Positions 1 to 12,100 of a stretch of 64,000 nt of DNA are shown piece by piece; the first letter of the stretch is position 1; every line of letters begins with the position of its first letter. The DNA is from Cymodocea nodosa (taxonomy: Eukaryota; Streptophyta; Magnoliopsida; Alismatales; Cymodoceaceae). Where the stretch lies: assembly GCA_036874045.1 (NCBI GenBank), contig CM072339.1, forward strand, positions 4,533,501 to 4,597,500, in the 5' to 3' direction. Below the pieces are notes generated by a model, which saw nothing but the letters and a program-made list of their open reading frames with translations, was not told the origin of the DNA and did no database searches. The position numbers and the translations under genes are program-made.

Positions 1-856
1 CAACTGTGACTCTTACTTGGATTGAAAGTGATGGAAATGTTTTCTCATATTTCAAGGTACATTTATATCATTATCATAGTAGGTATGTATACGATTTGTG
101 TATTTCATTTAGTCACTTAGGTTTGGGGTTTTAATTTATATAGGATTGCATTGGAGCAATTGACAGGACATATATCAAGACAACTATTTATGGACAACAA
201 ACTACAATGTTTAGAAATAGGAAAGGAGAATTATCTCAAAATGTTATAGTTGCATGTAATTTCAATATGAAAATTACTTATGTTCTTGTTGGCTGGGAGG
301 GACCTGTAGTTGATGCTTGTATATTACAAGATGCAATATTTAGACCAAATGTACTACGAGTTCCACTAGGTACTAATAAAAGTTAGTATGTATGTGATAC
401 TTATCATTTCTTACATTTTAGTATATTAATAAAAGTTGGTATGTAGGTAAATTTTACTTAGTGGATGTTGGTTATCTAAATCGTCCAGAATTTATTTGTC
501 TATTTTGAGGTATTAGATATTACTTGACAGAGTATGATAGCAATAAAAAACCAACGAATGCTGTTGAGAATTTTAATTATAGTCATTCACAATTGAGGAC
601 AGTGATTGAACGTACATTTGGGGTTATAAAACATCGATTCGCAATTTTACATGGTTGCATGCCATTTTCATATCCAACACAGGTGAAAATTGTTATTGCA
701 TGTTTCTTACTTCATAATTTCATTCGTCAAGTAGATTCAACTGATTTTCTTGAAGATTTACAAGATGAATTAGTAGAAGTTGACATTGCTAATGAGATAT
801 TAAGTATAAATGAAGGAAGAAAAGAAATAAGGAATATTATTAGAATGTCTCAATAA
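1..856 (+). pseudogene. PIF/Harbinger DDE transposase, decayed
   Basis: Exons can be followed from about 144 (DCIGAIDRTYIKTT, first catalytic Asp), through about 446 (GKFYLVDVGYLNRPEF, second Asp), to 856 ([16 protein letters not shown], catalytic Glu, then the LLHNFIRQ helix). A stop lies in the stretch after FICLF and another between about 384 and 446, where an intron is likely. In the first motif Gly of the usual IDGTH is Arg. It is the same family as the transposase at 39821-41092 and, though truncated by the window edge, clearly inactive. Confidence 0.8.
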
Positions 857-1170
857 GAGAAGAAAGAAATAACTAATACAATGTGGGAAAATATTATGAA
901 TGTTATGTGAGAAGGACAAAGAAGTTGAATTATTTGAAATTTATTTGTATTTGAACATTGTTGTAATATTTTATTTCATTTGGTATGTTGTAATATTTAA
1001 GATATTTTAATAAAATATATTGAATTTTCAAAAATATTGTGAATTTTTTATACATTAATTAACACATAGATATTGTTAATAATAATATTTGACTTTGATT
1101 ATTATATTAAAATATCTATTAAAGTATAAAAAATATTTATTTATAATTTGTATTACTTTACTTCCTTTCA

Positions 1171-1264
1171 CTTTCTGAACATACACTAACACCTTCAAAA
1201 TTTTGAAATTTCTCGATCTTTCCTGAATTTTCTGAATGTACACTAACACCTTCAAATTTTTTGA
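1171..1264 (+). repeat. Subterminal repeats of the Harbinger element
   Basis: Two copies of a motif close to TTTCTGAA.RTACACTAACACC lie about 59 bp apart (1172 and 1230), just inside the right terminus. They resemble the terminus itself (CACGAACACCCCC) and are likely transposase-binding sites. Confidence 0.55.
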
Positions 1265-1343
1265 ATTCTCCAAACTTTCTCTAGGTTTATGTTTCTCTTA
1301 TTTTCTAGATTTTCCTAAACTTTTCAACGTCACGAACACCCCC

Positions 1344-3052
1344 TAAGAGAAAGTGGTTCAATCTTTAGACTTCTCGTAAAAAAGGTACACTGTATTTCAG
1401 AGCTGAGTGAGGACCTAGAGGCAATGTCAACTTGGCAGAATTTGGGGAAGTTGGATTCTATTGAGAATTATATGTCCTTAGGTGCTAAAAGATTTTAGGT
1501 GGGAATCCATGTACTCAAGGAATGATCAGAGGTATGGAGGGGTAAGAAGCCTAAAGCATGGAGGAGGGCTCACCCAACTAGAAAAGGGAGAGTGCAGGAG
1601 AATTAGGACAAGAATGTGCTAAGTATGGGAGGAGAGAGAGAATGATAGAGATGTAGCTTGTTTAACGAGGGAGATGGAGAATAAGCAGAATGCAATGGTC
1701 TAGAATTTAACTAGTGATAGCAAGGAGCTTACTCTCACTCAAGAGGAAAACGTCAATCAAGCTAAGTGTTATGCCATAAATCTATTGGTTTTAGAAAATA
1801 CATGCTAAATGTGGAAGAGGAGATATTGAAGTAATTAATGCACTCCTTAGGAAAAGAATCTCTTGATTCTTTATAGTGTTAGGAGACCCGTAGATAAATG
1901 GGGTTTCACTTGCATGAAGTGGAAGCACATTTCAATTTGTGTAGGCAAGAGGGTCCTTCTTGGGCCTATAATTAGGGTGGAAACTAACGTATGGGAAGAG
2001 TGGAGTTGCAATTGGGCCCAATAGCAACCCAATGACTTTGCAAGTAAGGGCTTCGGCCCATCATTGACTGTTCCTGCAACTCCAGCAGATGAGATTTTTT
2101 TATGGCCAATGGGGCTAATAATCTTATAGATGAAGATGACTCTACATCCCTGTGAATCCCTCCTTCTCACATGGCTAACAAGGAAGGACACGACTTCTTG
2201 ATGAACACCACACCCTTCAGCAAGCCCAATCATACTTCCAATGGTGTTACTTAGATGTTAAGGAGTTTGTGAGAACTGAAGATGTTTTCATGGTATGTCT
2301 TCTATTATTGGATCTACCAATCCACTGCGTGTTGGAGGGTTGCACCCCCTTTGCGTGTTGGTGGGTTGCACCCCCTTTCCCATCTTTTGCCACCATTCAA
2401 CACTCATCTAGATGACTTAGTTTACAACAATGTCAACGCACCATGATGTTCCAGCAATCTCTTTGCCAATGACCTTTTTCCAAGCACTTAAGCACATTAC
2501 TATCACCTTCAGCCAGCTTGCTCCACCCTCTCAATATCAATCACCCACTTCCTAGTGAAACATGATTTGCTCTTGTATCTTGAAGGCCCAGAATCACCTT
2601 GCATCTCCACATCTATTACGAGGGATTCAAAGTTCTCTCAGGCCTTCATAGCCAACCTCTGGTGACGCCTGATCTCGCCAACTACAACTGTGGTCCACTA
2701 CAGCCTAGTAGTGTTCACTAGGTTGTGACATCCCAACCTTTGTTCTGCACAATTTTTTCTATTTGTGAACTTCCTGGTGGTTCTACATTAGATAATTTTG
2801 GATAATTTATGCAGTTGGATTTTGAATTTTTTTTAATGGTGATGAGTGATGATTAGTTCTGATCATTGTCTTATTTATTACGTCAAGGCTGGTTCATCTC
2901 TTTAATCCAAACATACACGTATTTTTTGTTGGTATATAAAATTTTTGTGGGATTATGTTTGCATATGTTATCTGTTAAATAATTTGTTACTTTCTGTTTT
3001 GTTGTGCATATATATTTTAGGAAAATTTCTGACAATTATTTTGAATCTTCAG
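1344..3052. other. Upstream intron sequence, unresolved retroelement-like debris
   Basis: No exon of the host gene is recognisable here. The G/A-rich part at 1400-1750 and the C-rich part at 1900-2720 are richer in GC than their surroundings and contain short broken frames on both strands; one (KKPKAWRRAHP, near 1550) has the basic look of the end of a LINE ORF1, but I cannot support an assignment. A 26-bp tandem duplication (GTTGGAGGGTTGCACCCCC type) lies at 2327-2379. Confidence 0.35.
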
Positions 3053-3163
3053 TGTGCTCAGGAAGAACGGTCAACTTACATTTCATCCTTGATACCTTTA
3101 CTTTCAGAATATGGACTCCAGCCAGCTGTGCTTGATGCACTCTCCATTGTTAGTAATCTGAAG
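3053..3163 (+). CDS. Exon 1 (visible) of the host gene
   Basis: The acceptor is ATCTTCAG just before 3053. The exon encodes 37 residues including [19 protein letters not shown], phase 0 to phase 0. To join the next exon in frame (N-L-K then V-L-L) it must end at 3163, which makes the donor GCGAGT rather than GT: a GC-AG intron. Upstream exons are outside the window or unrecognised. Confidence 0.8.
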
Positions 3164-6100
3164 GCGAGTGTGACTGTTTTTTGTGTGGTTTATTTGAAGC
3201 TATGCACTTGTTCAGCATTTTTGTACACATTATATTTATTTTTGTGCTTCATTCTTGCAGGTATTGTTGAGGCATCTGCACGAGAGACAAATAATCACAG
3301 AGGTAACCATGTAGGATTCCAAAAATTTTGCAATTTCAAATAGATATCTATATTCTGTCATAGTTGATTCTTTGAATAAGTTGTAAAAGGCATTTTCCCC
3401 TGGTAGACCCATCATCTCCGTCCTGATTAAAAGCTGCTTCACATAAATGGTGCAGGAGAAGTTAAAGGAATCTCAGTACCAGATAACTCCATGGCACATT
3501 GAACCATCAAATTCTTCAAGCCTTGCTCCACAATCACCGTGTAATTCTTATGGAGCTGCTCGAAGTCCCTCGGTATGATATATTACTTAGTTTTAATTTT
3601 AGTTTATTGTAATTCATGGTCAAGCTTTGAACCCTACTTTCGTGTCCCAGAATAAGAATGGGCTAGAGATTGTGCCTCAACCACCATATTCTAATGCACT
3701 TTCGCCAATTGCTTCTCCATCCAATAATCAGGCAAGGGTGGATTGGGAGACTCTGGGACATCAAAATTTCCAACCAAGTCCAAGTGGCTTTCCTCCAAAA
3801 AGTCCAAGCTATCATGACTTGGGCAGTTCTTCCCCTTGTTTTGATCGGTAAACATGGTTGCTAAAATCATACAGATTTAGGAACAAATAAATATGAATTT
3901 AATGCTGAAAACTGCAGTAGAATGTGAAATATATGGCAATTTTTCTGAGAGGTAAAATTCATTGCGGTTGTTAATGCAATTTAGTTTGTATTGTCATCAT
4001 GCACCTTTTTGACCTTTGTGAATAGAATTTTTGAAAATGGTCACAGAAAATAGTATTACCGACTAAAAAGCAGAAGTAGAAGGATAAAGGTTATTAGATA
4101 GAAATGACTGAAAATACTGGAGTCGTGTTCCACTGTAAGGTAAGGATTCTAAGAAGGAAATGTGGAATAGAATAATAAAACAGCAAAAGGCTTCACAGCT
4201 GAATAACACCATACAACCATTTTTCTGTTTCAAGTTGTGATGGTGACACATCAAATCCCACTACACTCCAAAATCATTTCACTGACTTGCTATTTCCATC
4301 TGGAATGCGCACCACCTAACAAGTCAATTAGATCTTCTGGATGCTTTCTTTATCAAACTGTTTACATTAAATAATCATACCAAAACGGCCAACAAGACTT
4401 CTCTCTTTCTATCCCTCTTAGGATGCGCTCAGTTTAATCCCATGCCAATAAATGACACATGCAAAATTACAATTGATTTCTGTGGTGTTAGTGGAAGAGG
4501 AGGAATTTCATGATGGAATGAGGTTGAATGTTGTCTTCAATGTTTTTCTGATGTTCTTTGATGACAAAAATCTTTGAGCTGCAGCTTGAAAAAAATATAT
4601 TTTGATGTTGATCATTGGATGGCACAAAGCTATGCTAAGCTGAAATCATCTTCATAAGGGCCAAACCTAGAGGGATTCAATTAGGGCTAGATCAAGGAAG
4701 GAGAGGCTTGAGGCCCACATGATATGACTGGGTTTTGGAGTCCACATTGGCTTGAGGTTATTAAAAATCAATTTTTTTTTTCTTTGACTTGACAAAAGAA
4801 AAGGCTTACTATGATTGACATAATTTAAGAGTAGTCATCCATGCAATTGCTACATTTGTATGTAATTAACATTTTATACATGATAATTACCTATAAAATT
4901 TATTTAAGTTTTTTTTATGCTTATCATAACTTTTTTTTATCTTATTTTTAAGTTTTAAGTTGAAATTTTAAGTTTTTTAGTTGTTTCCAAAAAAATATTG
5001 TGTTTCTATTTATATGATTTTCGATTCTTGATATGTTTCCTTTTTCCATGGGACCAATTCTTGATATGATATCAACATTTGAGGCCTTGTTTGAAATTAA
5101 AAAAATGGTAGAATTTCATATATAACAACACAAGGACCTCTATATATTGTGGTAACATAAAGAATACAATTATGACTTAGGTACTATGCAACAAATTCGC
5201 ACGATACCTAACCCTAATACATGAAGGTATTTTAACAATAATTATAACAATTCTTTTACTATTTTGTGATATTTTGAAGGTTTTCTCCCCTTTGGTTGAA
5301 GTCCCTTAAATCTATGCTTCCTCATTCATGTGCTCTTGCTATCTACCAATATCCATGATTCTTTTAGTTGGGATGTTCCTAGATTCCATGAATAGATGAA
5401 GTTAGTTGCATGCATGACAACACTATTCTCATTTGACATGTGTGAGATTAAGGCTAGTTCGTTGGAAAGACCATTAATTGATTAAGGCAAAAATTACATA
5501 GTTATATACTTGTTTAGATATATGGATTCATAAATGGATCCAACTTGATAACTCGATATAGAGTACTATTACGACACTCTCCCTCAAGTTAGACGATATA
5601 TATTAGTAAGTCCCAACTTGTTACAAAGATAATAAAAAACTTTATGACTAAGAGCCTTTATGAAGATATTAGCTAATTCTTTAGAAGATGACGTGTAAGG
5701 TGTAGTGATCACACCTTTAGTCACTAGATCGTGGATGTAGTGGCAATCAATTTCAATATGTTTTATACGTTCATGAAAAGACTCACTTTTGACAATATGA
5801 ATGACTACCTGATTATCACAGTACATGGACATGGGCTCTTGAACTTTCACCCTAAATTCTTGGATTAGTGATTTCAACCATATTAATTCACAATTAATTT
5901 TTCTCATAGATCTGTACTTTGCTTTAACACTAGAATAGGAGATAAAATTTTTCTTCTTACTTTGTCGTGTGACAAGATTCCCCTTAAAGTAGGTAATGTA
6001 TCTTGATGTGAACTTTCTATCACCCTTGTCTCCTGTAAAGTTAGAGTCAAAGTAAGCTTTAACTTTGAGATGCTGATTTGCATGGTATAGAAGGTCCAAT

Positions 6101-9100
6101 CTAGGTGTGCCCTTGGCATAGGGAAAGACTCTCTATGCCCCTATTTGATGAACCTATTGAGACTTGTGCATGAACTAATTTAGCAATCTCACGACATAAA
6201 TAATATTTGGTCTTGCAACTATTAAATATATGAGTTTTCCAACTAGATGTATGTATGCTCTTGGATTGTCTAGTTCTTCTAAAGAGGTTTCCCAAAACTG
6301 AGGGTTTTATTCAATAGGAGTGTTTTCTGATTCACAACCTAGGAATCCAGTTTCTGTAAGAAGTTCTAACACATATTTACGTTGTGATAACACCAATTTG
6401 TTCTTGGAATAAGTAAACTCAATTCCTAAGAAGTAACTGGATCTTTCCAGATCCTTGATTTGAAAGACTTTGACAATGTGTTCCTTGGTTCTGGCGATAC
6501 CCTCAATGTCACTACTTGTGAAAAGAATGTTGTCTACATATACTGCTAAAATAACATATCTACGAGTTAATTGTTTTATGAAAATGAAGTGATCGATAGA
6601 GCAACACTTGAATCCTCCATTAAACATAATTTGACTAAGTTTGTCAAACCAAACCTTGAGACTTTGCTTTAGGCCATAAATGGCCTTCTTCAGTTGACAT
6701 ACTTGGCGCTCTCCCTCAATTTGATAGCATGGTAGTTGTTCCATGTATACTTTCTCAGACAGATCACTATAAAGGAAGACATTCTTTATGCCCAGTTCAT
6801 GTAATGACCATTGTTTGTTTACTACCAAAGAGAGTAGTAGACAAATGGAATTGAGATGAGCAACAAGAGAGAATGTTTCGTTATAGTCAATCCTATATTC
6901 TTACATAAATCCTCTGTCAACAAGGCAACTTTGTATCTAACACCCACATACCAAGAGATCTCAAGGCATACATTTCATCATTCATAGCTTTCTTTCAATG
7001 TGGTTGCTCTAATGCCTCCTGATATATCCCTGGAATAGACTCAAATGACACAACAATAGCAAAAGTATGACATGAAGGAGTTAGGTGATCAAGGGAAACA
7101 AAGTTTGCTATAGGATGTTGGATACACGTTCTAGTATATTTCTGAAGGGTGATAGGAAGATCGTTCTCTTGTGTAATATTGGTAGGCGGATTTGAGGCAA
7201 AAGGTTCAATTAGTAGAGCTTGAGTGATGCTAGGGATATGATTCTTGTGATGATACACTTGCAATGGATGACTGTTTGTCGTGATCTTACTACGATCTTC
7301 CTCAATAGGGTGAGAATGAGTGTCACTTTGGGCACTTTCAACTTGATCATCCATGGAGAAGACAAGATTGAGAGTAAGACTAGTGGCATCCAATGTATCT
7401 AAATTATCCACAAAGTAAGCTTGATCTTCAACAAAAGTGACATTTGTAGAGGTGTAATACCTTTTGGTCATGAGATTGTAACATCTGTATCCTTTTTAGG
7501 TTCTAAAGTAGGCAACAAAGACATACTTGGTAGCATGAGCATCAAGTTTATCAAGATTGGAACGAAAATCCTGAACATAAGCAACACACCTAAACACCCA
7601 ATGTGTCAACTCAAACAACTCTCGATTAGGGTAAAGGCGATGAATGAGAATTTCACCCCTTAAGGGAGTAGAAGACATCCTATTAACCAGATAGATAGCA
7701 GTTAGGATAACATCAAACCATAAATATTTGGAAACCTTTATCTAGATAAGAAGAGTTCTAGTTATGTCAAGGAGGTGGTGTTGTTTTCGCTTGACAACTC
7801 CATTTTATTGGGAGGTGTGAGGACATGTAATCTAATGTATAATTCCCTAAGAGGCAAAATTTTTTTGAAAGGAAACACTAACAAATTCCAAAACATTATC
7901 AATACGAAGACACTTAAGAGTAATAGTAAATTGATTTTTGATTTCAGTAAAATAGTTTTAAACAATGGTAACAATATTTTGACGATCTTTCAAAAGATAA
8001 ACCTAACACTCAATAGACATGAGAATAATCATCAACAAATACTAAATAGTACCTATGACCACTAATAGACACAACATGACTCAATCCTCAGATATCACAA
8101 TAAACAATATCAAACATTGCCTAGTTATAGGCAAGCTGGACTCTAGAAAAAGAAGTTCGACTATGTTTACCTAATTGACACAATTCACACTAGAAATTTG
8201 GAATAGAAGACCAATGCAAAGCTTGTCAAAGCATTTGGATGGATGTCCAAGATGGTAGTGCTAGAGGAGAGAAGATTTAGTGGTAGAAGATAATGAGGCC
8301 ACAAGTCCACTAGACGGTTTATCATAGACCAAAACGTACTCCTTGGAGCTTCTTTTATAGCCCAAACCAATTCTCACCTCCATCTTCAGATCCTGAAAAT
8401 GCAATAAAAATGATAAAATGTTACATAATAGGATAGTTGTAGAGTTATAGCACTAATGGAAAGTAAATTAATTGAGAGGTTAGTGACAAAATGGGTATGC
8501 TCAAGTTGGATTTTGGAGTTCACATCAATAGTGCATTTACTAGAAATTTGACAGGAGTGATAATCAGCAACTGTAATGTTATGAAGGATAGGAAATTGGT
8601 GAAGGTGAGAGAAAATGGTGGCACAACTTGTCATGTGCTATGTGGTGCTTGAGTCTATGATCTATAGGGTATCCTCTTGAACAATCATAGCAGTGCTCAT
8701 ACTTGAGGTGGATGCCAATGTGACTGTGGCAATGGATATATGGATCCATAAATGGATCTAACTTGATAACCTCATACAGAGTACTGTTTCAACAACATGT
8801 AATTCTTCCATGAGTTGACATGTGGTTGCCCCTTGGTCATGTAAAATAGTTGTTTCTTGTTCTACATTATTTCTTCACATAGGACCCTATTCTCCTCTTT
8901 GTGTCTTGGTATTTGTTAGAATAGAGATTATGAAGGTAAAAAAGATAAGTATGGAGATTATGGAGTGTATTATTAGGATTAAGGTTACACATGCATAGTT
9001 TTAAATCTTGTTCTAGATTGGTTTTCAACTTCTGCAATTCAAAATTGACTTACATTCTTGGTAATTAATTGGGTTGGTTGATACATTATCTAGGGTTGGT

Positions 9101-12100
9101 GCTGGATTATTTGATCCGATGAATTTTTTGACTTATTGGAGAATAGATCAGTTGCTTTATTGAAAAGATCGATTGATCTAGAGAGGTGTTCTTTGCTAAA
9201 ACCTTTGTTCATTGTTGAAGTCAAAGAGGTGTTCTTTGCTCTACCAAAGGGTTATTCACTGATTGTTGAAGTCAAAGGGTTCTTCATCGACCATCAAAAC
9301 CTTCCTTGCTCTCTACTCACCATCGTATCCCATTAGGGTTTTCGTGTGAGGGGACGAAGAGGATGAAAGGAAGGCTGTGCAGTGTGTGAAAAGGAAAAGA
9401 AAAAAAAGAAAAGATAAAAAAAGAAAAGGTGAAGAAGAGAAAATAGAAACACATGAAAAAAAGAGAGAAAAAAGGGAGAGAGAAAAAAGAACAGAAGAGA
9501 GAAGAGAAAAAGTGAAAAAAAATTACATAAAATTATGTTTAAAAAAATGGTGGAAGTATTAAAAAAAACACAAAAAATCTTGATATTTTTTTTTTAAAAT
9601 TTATGAATAATATTCTTCTTCTACCTATCTCTTGTATTCTCATAAATTTCATTTTTCTGTTTTTTAATTAATTCATGTGAGATTTTTTTAAAAAGATATT
9701 TACTAGAATAAAAATTATAATTTACTCTAAAATCTTATAATCGATAAAATTTTTAATTATAGTGATTATGAAAATTCTCTAGTATCATGTATAATTTTAT
9801 TAGTTTGTATTCCATGTATGAACTGTAACTTGATACATAATCTATTAAAATGTACCCTGATAATATTAATGAAGAGAGATGGGAGATGCAGAGAGAGAAG
9901 CCTTGTTTAATGAAAGATTGCATGAGGAATCATGTTTTGTTGAAGCAAGCTGGACTGAAACCCCTATCAAAAAGTTCTATAGGTTGACCATGGAGATTTA
10001 TGATGCCAACAATGACCTGGTCGATTGCAAGTTCCTAATGGAAGGATATGCTGGATATTCCCCTCCACGGCCATTACAATTAATTGTCTATCGCAGAAGT
10101 GTTCCCATTGGAAGTCTCCAGCATTTTTTGTGTGGCTTTTGTCGTTACTTCATTAATTGTCATCATCATATATGGGACACTAATTATTGTTTAGTATAGA
10201 ACAATGATTGGAGAATCAATCTGGAGTTTTGTTTAGGGGTTCAATATGCTACGAATCAACTGTTAATAGTGATCAATGTCAACAGCACACTTAGATCTTC
10301 ACTCTTTAGCAGGTAGCAATGAACAACCAATGGACAGCTGTAGTAGCATATCCATCAATGAAGACCACAAGAAAAGAAGACCGGTTGATGGGAATAGGAC
10401 TTCATGTATGGTCGGTTGGATGACATTTTTTTAATACAAGTCAGTTGAATGACTTGCTTGACAACAGTCAGTAGGGGTTGATGTATTGATGATGTTTGAT
10501 ACTTCATGAAATACATAGATATGCCATGTCCTTGATTTCCAAAGCGTTGAATCTTGATGAAGAATTGATTGACATTTCACTGTTTTCAACCATGATCATT
10601 ATCCATTTTTAGTTTTCCCATTCAGCACTTCAGCTTTCTCAAATTGCATTTTTATCCCTCTCTGCTTGTTCAAGTGAAATGGATGTTTGATTTGTTTTTC
10701 TTTCATGTGCTGTTCATCTGTGTGATTTGTTAATGTAATTTCAGGGCATTCCCGACTGAAGATATACAAGATGATTCTCATGCTAAACATTTCAGTGAAA
10801 GTAATGAGAAAAGCTTATTGTCTGGGGGATTTGGCAGACGTATCGAGATGAATGAATCGGAGGCAACTGGAAACCAACATGCTAGAGAATCTGCTATGCA
10901 AAGGGTTGCAGGCAGTTCTCTTCATTTGCAACCCAGAAATGATGATCCAAATGTCGCATTCTCTTATCTACCAACGGTACATGAGGAACATTCTTCCTTT
11001 TCAGAAGGTTTGTACGTCACTTGCTTTTACAGTGCACCTCATATTTGTTTCTAATCACAAATTCTTAACTATTATTTATGCAGATGATGATCCTTTGCCT
11101 GCGATAGAGGGCCTGCAATTTTCTGGTGAAGCTTATCCAGGAAGAGAGCTGCAAGCATGCGGATATTCTACTAATGGGACGACCAGTTGTAACTTTGCGG
11201 TGAATTTTCCTATTAAATCTTATTTTCATATTGATTGAACTTAAAATGTAACATTTAAAAATAATGGAATACCTTCTTTTAGATGCTTGCCATCATGTGT
11301 TATTTGATAAGATCTTAGAATGTGGTTTACTTAAAGCTGAGGTTATGTGACACACTTTGCATTGGAAAATTATTATTTTTAACTTTGCACATAAAATAAA
11401 AATGGACCAAATTGCACATACTTTTTGAAAATTTTGGGGATAGAAATAAGAACTTGGGATATTCATCTGAATTGCAAGTGTCTGTGTAACATTGTTCGAT
11501 TCTGCTCAGACACTGAAATGCCATTTTACTGAAAATTATGATACCATGATGTTTGATGTAAAATGCCTTGAGAAGTTGAGATGCGTAAACTGTGTTTTTG
11601 ATATTGTAGAATGTGGTTTATTTAAAGCTGAAATAATGTGGCACACTTTAAAGTGGAAAAATATATATTACCTTGGCATATAAAATGAAATTGGACAAAT
11701 TGCACACACTTTTTGAAATTTTTGTGGATAGAAATACTTTACTTGGGACATTCATCTAGATGCTAGGCGTTTGTTTGGCATCATTTGATGTTGCACATGC
11801 TCTGAAACACCATTTCATTGAAATTATGTTACCATGATGTTTGATGTAAAATGTTTGAGATTCTTAAGATTTAAAAATTTCATTCTTCATATACTCTAAA
11901 ATAATCTGCTATAAACCAAATGGTAGTAGATGAACGAGTCTTTATTTCATTAAAAAATTTGATGGTAAAGATGAGATCTTCCTCAACCTAGCAAAAGACA
12001 CATTGCAATGGACACATTAGTAATTGAAAAAGACAACACATGAGATGTCTAGATATTGAAATGGACCAACTTTAACAGACTTTGATTGAAGAAAATGAAA

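Larger units (their letters stand above)
1..1343 (+). mobile_element. PIF/Harbinger DNA transposon, left part outside the window
   Basis: It carries a broken DDE transposase on the + strand and ends CACGAACACCCCC at 1343, followed by TAA, the usual 3-bp target type of this superfamily. The end resembles the terminal repeat of the second element at 39226-43222. The left end is not in the window, so the target duplication cannot be verified. Confidence 0.75.
5518..8797 (-). mobile_element. Ty1/copia element A, internally deleted
   Basis: The 3' LTR begins at 5576 on the - strand, preceded by a polypurine tract (complement of 5577-5588). The 5' LTR begins at 8797, and about 60 bp of it (8738-8797) matches 5518-5576. 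Immediately inside, the sequence jumps to the protease region, so most of the 5' LTR, the primer-binding site and gag are lost. The left end of the 3' LTR is not defined, so the true left boundary lies below 5518. Confidence 0.75.
8798..9895. other. Intron sequence with a purine tract and short repeats
   Basis: No gene seen. At 9199-9292 a short direct repeat (ATTGTTGAAGTCAAAG, twice) occurs. From about 9387 to 9520 the + strand is almost pure A/G. The rest is AT-rich and includes a copy of repeat family R. Confidence 0.6.

Noticed and set aside
1871-2233. 120-codon frame on the - strand
   Set aside because: No recognisable motif, no homologous context, codon pattern unremarkable; lies in debris.
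2945-3343. 132-codon frame starting in the intron before exon 1
   Set aside because: Only 3053-3163 and, in another frame context, 3261-3302 are coding; the rest is intron read through.
9377-9562. Lys/Glu/Arg-rich 61-codon frame
   Set aside because: It is only the translation of the homopurine tract.
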